Below are positions 60,051 through 64,000 of a DNA stretch of 64,000 bases, one piece after another. The stretch covers positions 682,001-746,000 of the forward strand of contig NZ_CP126158.1 in the NCBI RefSeq assembly GCF_030127145.1, in the 5' to 3' direction. Position numbers and translations under genes: made by a program. The notes under the pieces were generated by a model. That model did not search any database. It worked only from the letters and a program-made list of their open reading frames with translations, and was not told where the DNA came from. Positions within the stretch are counted from its first letter, which is position 1. Each line of letters begins with the position of its first letter. This stretch comes from Halobaculum halobium. GTDB taxonomy: Archaea > Halobacteriota > Halobacteria > Halobacteriales > Haloferacaceae.

Positions 60051-61061
60051 TCAGGTCGACCGCTCGGCGACGTAGGTGCCGCTCGCGTCGCGCAGGGTCA
60101 CGGTCTCGCCGTCGTTGTTCAGCGTCGGTCGCCCCCGACCCCAGTACAGGTCGGAGTCGGTGTCCTCGCCGCTGCCGACGTGGAGCGTGACAGTCGCACC
60201 CGCCGCCAGCGTCGTGCCGTCGGGGAACTCGTAGGTGAAGCCCGCCTCGTCCGACAGCGTCCATCCCGAGAGGTCGACCGCCTCCTCGTCGCGGTTCGTG
60301 AGCACGACGTACTCGTCGTTGAGGTTCTCGCCGTCGTCGCCCTCGGCGTCGGCGTGGATGCGTGAAACGACCACCCCGTCGCCTGCGGGCGTCGCCGTCG
60401 CGGACGCGGTTGCGGTCGTCTCGTCGTCGCCGGCGGGACCGGGCGTCCCCTCGCGGCAGGACCACAGTCCGCGACCCGCCGTCATCGCGCGCTCCTCCGC
60501 GGCGTAGAACGCGTCCCCGCGCTCGAACGAGGAGTCGTACACGCGGGCGAGCCCTCGGTCGATCAGCGCGTAGTTGAACGAGCCGCCGTCGTGGTGGACG
60601 TACACGAGCAGCCGATCGTAGTAGCCGCGGCGTGGCTCGTTCGCGTCGAACGCCAGCGTCACTTCCTCCCCGAGGAGGCGGTTCTTCGCGTAGGCGCTGG
60701 CGCGCTCGCCGTACTCGCGCAGGCACGTCCGGCCGGCCTCCGTGTCGGGGACGCCCTCGAACTCGTCGGGCGTGTTCTCGCCGTAGACCTCTGGGGTGTC
60801 GACGCCGAGGAGTCGCGCGGTGTCGGTCGTGCCGTTCTCGTACTCGAACCGGAACGTGTCGCCGTCGACGACCTCGACGACCGTGACGCGAGGTCCGTCC
60901 GCCGGCGGGGCGGCGGTCGCCGGCGTTCCGTCCGACCCGGGCGGCGCCGTCGCGGTGCCCTCGCCGTCGGGGGTCGCGTCGCTGCCCGCGGGACCGACGA
61001 CACACCCCGCCAGCACGAGCAGGAGACAGCACGCGAGCGCGGCGAGACGGGGGCGAGCCAT
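60051..61061 (-). CDS. secreted lipoprotein nuclease: SNase domain plus lamin-tail domain
   Basis: 336 residues. Signal with lipobox (LACCLLLVLAGC), a Thr/Pro/Gly linker, then a staphylococcal-nuclease domain: VVDGDTFRFEYENGTTD, ARLLGVDTPEVYG, ERASAYAKNRLLGEEV and RRGYYDRLLVYV, with the catalytic Arg and Glu positions kept. After a Thr/Ala linker comes a lamin-tail domain (GENLNDEYVVLTNRDEEAVD, LSGWTLSDEAGFTYEFPDG). It would cut nucleic acids outside the cell, for food or DNA turnover; LTD fusions are common in haloarchaeal exported nucleases. Confidence 0.9.
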   Translation of the reverse strand: MARPRLAALACCLLLVLAGCVVGPAGSDATPDGEGTATAPPGSDGTPATAAPPADGPRVTVVEVVDGDTFRFEYENGTTDTARLLGVDTPEVYGENTPDEFEGVPDTEAGRTCLREYGERASAYAKNRLLGEEVTLAFDANEPRRGYYDRLLVYVHHDGGSFNYALIDRGLARVYDSSFERGDAFYAAEERAMTAGRGLWSCREGTPGPAGDDETTATASATATPAGDGVVVSRIHADAEGDDGENLNDEYVVLTNRDEEAVDLSGWTLSDEAGFTYEFPDGTTLAAGATVTLHVGSGEDTDSDLYWGRGRPTLNNDGETVTLRDASGTYVAERST

Positions 61062-61132
61062 TCGTGGCTGACGGGTGGTGCGGCGGGCGGAAAGCAGTTC
61101 TGGATGCCGCGCCCCCGCCGGGCGAGCGCGCG

Positions 61133-61696
61133 CTACTCCCGGCGTTCGTAGGCGACGAAGTCGAACGCGTCGCGCTCGGTGCGCTCGAGTTCCCGCCAGT
61201 GGTCGGCGTCGAACTCGGGAAAGGTGGTATCGCCGTCGTACGAGTCGTGGACTTCTGTCAACGTCAGTTCGTCCGCCAGCGGGAGGAACTGTTCGTAGAC
61301 GGCGCCGCCGCCGGCGACGTAGACCGTCGCGACGCCTCGGGCGACGGCGTCGGCGCGTGCGGCCGCGAGCGCTTCGTCGACGGATTCGGCGACGATCACG
61401 TCGTCCGGGAGATCGGGGCCCGATCGCGAGAGCACGATGTTCGTGCGGTCGGGGAGCGGCCCGCCGATGTCGCTCGCGATCGACTCGTACGTCCGTCGCC
61501 CCATGATCACGGGGTGACCGGTGGTGGTCTCCTTGAAGTGGCGCATGTCGGCGGGGAAGTGCCACGGCATCCCGCCGTCGGCGCCGATGACGCCGTTGGC
61601 CGCGACGGCGGCGATGAGCGAGACGCGAAGGTCGCCATCGGCGTCGGTGTCGCCGCCGGCGTCACCGCCCACGGCCGAGCCGGACCCGTCGGTCAT
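61133..61696 (-). CDS. folA: dihydrofolate reductase
   Basis: 187 residues. A 22-residue acidic extension precedes RVSLIAAVAANGVIGADGGM and PWHFPADMRHFKETTTGHPV; IMGRRTYESI, VVLSR-like NIVLSRSG and VYVAGGGAVYEQFL complete the family pattern. It reduces dihydrofolate with NADPH. Its start shares a base with the thyA stop (TGATG). ThyA makes dihydrofolate while forming dTMP, so the pair forms a recycling unit. Confidence 0.95.
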   Translation of the reverse strand: MTDGSGSAVGGDAGGDTDADGDLRVSLIAAVAANGVIGADGGMPWHFPADMRHFKETTTGHPVIMGRRTYESIASDIGGPLPDRTNIVLSRSGPDLPDDVIVAESVDEALAAARADAVARGVATVYVAGGGAVYEQFLPLADELTLTEVHDSYDGDTTFPEFDADHWRELERTERDAFDFVAYERRE

Positions 61697-62703
61697 CACT
61701 CGGCGACCGCGAACTCGATGCCCGGCGCCGGGTCGTAGTTCAGCAGTTCGACGTCGTCGAACGCCAGCTCGTCGAGCGGCTTGTCGGCGACGCGCAGCGT
61801 CGGTTTCTCGCGCGGCTCGCGGCCGAGCTGCCGCAGCAGGCCGGGGACGTGGTCCTTCTTTTCGTCGCCGTCGGCCTCCGCGGGGGCGGTCTCCTCGATC
61901 CAGTCGGCCAGCCGCTCGTACTCCTCGCGCGACTCGGCGTCGGCCAGGCCGTCTCGGAGCATCCCCCGGGCGTCCGCGTCGCCGTACCAGTCGCCGCGCT
62001 CGCCGGTGCCGCAGTAGACGTGTGCGTCGACGACGCTGTGCGCGAACGTGCCGGGCTCGAAGCCGGTTCGCTGGGCGACCGCCGTCAGCAGGATGGAGTA
62101 GGCGGCGATGTTGAACGGGACGCCGAGCGCGAGGTCGCCCGAGCGCTGGGTGAGATGGAGGTTCAGCCGGTCGCCCTGCACGTTGAACACGAAGGTGTAG
62201 TGACACGGCGGAAGGGTGGAGACCGTCGCGTTCGCGGGGTGCCACGCGTTGACGACGATCCGGCGAGAGTTCGGATTCTCTCGGAGGGTGTCGAGCACGT
62301 ACGCCAGTTGGTCGAACGTGCGCTCGTCGTCGTTCATCCAGCGGTGGGTCTCGTCCGGCCACGTCTCGCCCTCCAGTCCCTCCTCGGGAACGGGGTAGCG
62401 CCGCCAGAAGCGCCCGTAGGCGGTGTCGAGGCGGCCCTCCTCGTCGGCCCACGCATCCCAGATGCCGGTCTTCTCGCGGAGGTCGCGGATGTGCTCCTCC
62501 CCCGAGAGGTACCACAGGAGTTCGTGGATGAGCGACCGCCAGCGGAAGCCCGAGAGGTCCTTCGTCGTGAGTAGGGGGAAGCCGTCGGCGAGGTCGGCCT
62601 CGTAGTGCGTCGAGAACGCAGAGAGCGTGTCGACCCCGGTCCGGTTCGGCTTGTAGGTGCCGTCCCGGAGCACGTCCTCGACGGTCGAGAGGTACTGCTG
62701 CAT
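61696..62703 (-). CDS. thyA: thymidylate synthase
   Basis: 335 residues from the ATG at 62703. MQQYLSTVEDVLRDGTYKPN, FPLLTTKDLSGFRWRSLIHE, the nucleophile in STLPPCHYTFVFNV, LTQRSGDLALGVPFNIAAYS and HVYCGTGERGDW are all present. Compared with the bacterial enzyme there is an acidic insertion near residue 265 (ETAPAEADGDEKKDHVPGLL). It methylates dUMP with methylene-tetrahydrofolate. First gene of thyA-folA. Confidence 0.95.
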   Translation of the reverse strand: MQQYLSTVEDVLRDGTYKPNRTGVDTLSAFSTHYEADLADGFPLLTTKDLSGFRWRSLIHELLWYLSGEEHIRDLREKTGIWDAWADEEGRLDTAYGRFWRRYPVPEEGLEGETWPDETHRWMNDDERTFDQLAYVLDTLRENPNSRRIVVNAWHPANATVSTLPPCHYTFVFNVQGDRLNLHLTQRSGDLALGVPFNIAAYSILLTAVAQRTGFEPGTFAHSVVDAHVYCGTGERGDWYGDADARGMLRDGLADAESREEYERLADWIEETAPAEADGDEKKDHVPGLLRQLGREPREKPTLRVADKPLDELAFDDVELLNYDPAPGIEFAVAE

Positions 62704-62799
62704 ACGCGAGAAGCGCGGGGCGTCCGTGATAGACCTACCGAACCCGGCCACCCGTCCGGAACGCCAACCCCCAAGACCCGCCGTCGCCTATCGCCGCCC

Positions 62800-63426
62800 G
62801 TGATCCACAACCTCGCCGCCGGCATTCAGGCGTTCACGAGCAACGCGTTTCTCGTCTCCGGTCCCGCCAGCGCCGACGCGCCCGCGACGACCGACGACGG
62901 CGACGCGGGCCGGCGCGTCCTCGTCGACACCGGATCGAACTTCGATATCCTCCCCGCGATCCGCGAGCGCGTCGACGACCTCGACGCGGTGGTCCTCACG
63001 CACACCCACCACGACCACGTCGGCAACGTCGAGGCGGTGTGCGACGCCTTCGGCGTCGAGACGTGGGGCTTCGACACGGGCCAGCCGAGCGTCGACAACG
63101 AGCTTCCCGACGGCGGACGCGTCGACCTGGGCCTCGGACGCTACGAGGCGCTGCACACGCCCGGGCACAAGAACGACCACCTCTGTCTGTACGACGAGGA
63201 CGCGGGCGTGCTGTTCGCGGGCGACCTGATCTTCCAGAACGGCGGCTTCGGACGGACCGACTTGGAGGAGGGCGACCGCGACGCGCTGATCCGGAGCATC
63301 GACCGCGTGCGAGAGCGCCTCGACGGCGACGGCCTCCGTGAGCTCCACGTCGGCCACGGCCCGAGCGTGCTGGACTCGCCGTACGACCACGTGGAACTCG
63401 CCGGTCGAGCGGCGCGGTCTCGGTAA
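62800..63426 (+). CDS. metallo-beta-lactamase fold hydrolase
   Basis: 208 residues from GTG 62800 (MIHNLAAGIQAFTSNAFLV). Metal ligands: LTHTHHDHVGNVEAV, HTPGHKNDHLCLYDEDAG, LFAGDLIFQNGGFGRTDLE and the last His in HVGHGPSVLD. This is the glyoxalase II-like subgroup, a small cytoplasmic hydrolase. Substrate unknown. The stop codon lies inside a tandem duplication of 62 bases. Confidence 0.87.
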   Translation: MIHNLAAGIQAFTSNAFLVSGPASADAPATTDDGDAGRRVLVDTGSNFDILPAIRERVDDLDAVVLTHTHHDHVGNVEAVCDAFGVETWGFDTGQPSVDNELPDGGRVDLGLGRYEALHTPGHKNDHLCLYDEDAGVLFAGDLIFQNGGFGRTDLEEGDRDALIRSIDRVRERLDGDGLRELHVGHGPSVLDSPYDHVELAGRAARSR

Positions 63427-63541
63427 CGGGGCGACCGACGGGGAGTAGCCGCCCCGGCTGAACTGCGTCAGCGGCGCGGTCGCGGTAACGGGGCGACCGA
63501 CGGGGAGTAGCCGCCCCGTCTGAACTGCGTCAGCGACGCGG
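63408..63541. repeat. 62-base tandem duplication containing a hairpin
   Basis: Bases 63408-63469 are repeated at 63470-63531 with only a couple of differences, and a third copy begins (AGCGACGCGG). The unit includes the end and stop codon of the hydrolase gene and an inverted repeat CGGGGCG - 16 bases - CGCCCCG, so two hairpins stand in tandem between convergent genes, possibly acting as terminators for both. Confidence 0.85.
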
Positions 63542-63555
63542 CGCCACCGGGCTCG

Positions 63556-64000
63556 CTACCGATCGCGTGCTGTCGCCAGTAACGCGCCGTACGCCTCCCG
63601 GTACGCCGACGCGACGGCGTCGGGGTCGCTCCGTTCCTCGCCGGTCAGCGGCCGGAGATCGTGTGTCGAGCGGGGATCGAGCATCTCGGTGACGCGGTCG
63701 ACGTGGATCTCCAAGGTTCCATCGTCGCGGTCGCCGGTCGCGGTCTCGCGCGCGAGCGCCCAGCGGTCGCCGCCGTAGATGCGACACCGGCCGGGGTCGA
63801 CGACGGCGACGGCGTCGAACTCGACCCCGCGAAGCGGCATCGCAACGTCGCCGTACGACTCCACGAGCGCGATGCCGTCTCTGCCCGCCGTCTGAACATC
63901 GTCCGCGAGCCGGTCGAGCGCGGGGAGGTGTCGCTCGCGCATCGCGTCGTTGAACGCTCGAACCGAGTCGACGCGGCGGGCGTCTGCGAGCGGGAGATCA
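63556..64000 (-). CDS. conserved hypothetical protein (5' end outside window)
   Basis: The frame is open to the window edge: before the internal Met at 63942 it reads DLPLADARRVDSVRAFNDA in good codon usage, so the gene starts beyond base 64000. The visible 147 residues are acidic alpha/beta (ALDRLADDVQTAGRDGIALV, VEFDAVAVVDPGRCRIYGGD, EIHVDRVTEMLDPRS) with a helical end. No family recognised. Confidence 0.65.
   Translation of the reverse strand, partial: DLPLADARRVDSVRAFNDAMRERHLPALDRLADDVQTAGRDGIALVESYGDVAMPLRGVEFDAVAVVDPGRCRIYGGDRWALARETATGDRDDGTLEIHVDRVTEMLDPRSTHDLRPLTGEERSDPDAVASAYREAYGALLATARDR

Noticed and set aside
63408-63541. Tandem repeats as a CRISPR array
   Set aside because: Units are contiguous with no unique spacers, only two and a bit copies, and no cas gene is in the window.

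Overview
The window is chromosomal DNA of a halophilic archaeon (class Halobacteria). The evidence is very GC-rich coding sequence with strongly acidic proteins, many genes whose TATA-like box sits 26-30 bases before the start codon (leaderless transcripts), a bacteriorhodopsin with its Bat activator, Brp/Blh and CrtY, a haloarchaeal sdhCDBA operon, phosphomevalonate decarboxylase and paired glutamate dehydrogenases. The opsin resembles the bacteriorhodopsins of the Haloferacales side of the class, but the genus cannot be fixed from this stretch.

Layout. 0-6 kb: the end of an aspartoacylase-like gene, a zinc-ribbon regulator and succinate dehydrogenase sdhC-D-B-A. 6-11 kb: a small HTH gene and a branched-chain-amino-acid-type ABC transporter livH-M-G-F on the minus strand, in which livM has no in-frame stop before livG. 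11-20 kb: housekeeping singletons (GNAT, tRNA-Thr, P450, CHY zinc finger, msrA, methyltransferase, uridine phosphorylase, NDH-2-like enzyme, HTH regulator, sugar epimerase). 20-27.5 kb: an accessory secretion cluster with a DUF5305 protein, an ER/SipW-type signal peptidase, a rhomboid-like protein, three exported proteins that share DUF1102/TasA-like features, and a membrane-anchored HTH regulator; its centre (25.1-26.1 kb) is visibly lower in GC. 27.6-31.4 kb: gluconate-dehydratase-like enzyme, a broken membrane-protein gene, DUF3179 lipoprotein, MOSC protein. 31.5-36.1 kb: the retinal-protein module bat-bop-crtY-blh, all on the minus strand; the Bat-type UAS for bop overlaps the bat stop codon. 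36-46 kb: two divergent glutamate dehydrogenases, CitE-like lyase, MaoC hydratase, DoxX-like and two PH-domain membrane proteins, an acyl-CoA carboxyltransferase and an S9 peptidase. 46-64 kb: glycosyltransferase, fba-fbp (gluconeogenesis), 3-hydroxyacyl-CoA dehydrogenase, a decayed 7TM sensor-kinase fragment, phosphomevalonate decarboxylase, a second NDH-2-like enzyme, Lhr-type helicase, thyA-folA, and small conserved genes.

How it works together. The sdh genes and the two NDH-2-like flavoproteins feed electrons to quinone. Light adds a second route to proton motive force: CrtY makes beta-carotene, Blh cleaves it to retinal, bop binds retinal and pumps protons, and Bat, which carries a LOV-like PAS motif and a GAF-like segment, probably ties bop expression to light or redox state. 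The strongest candidate for an undescribed system is the 20-27.5 kb cluster, read here as a haloarchaeal analogue of the SipW/TasA (camelysin, archaeal bundling pilus) fibre systems, with its own peptidase, several candidate subunits and a membrane-bound regulator. This assignment is inference from domain features and context.
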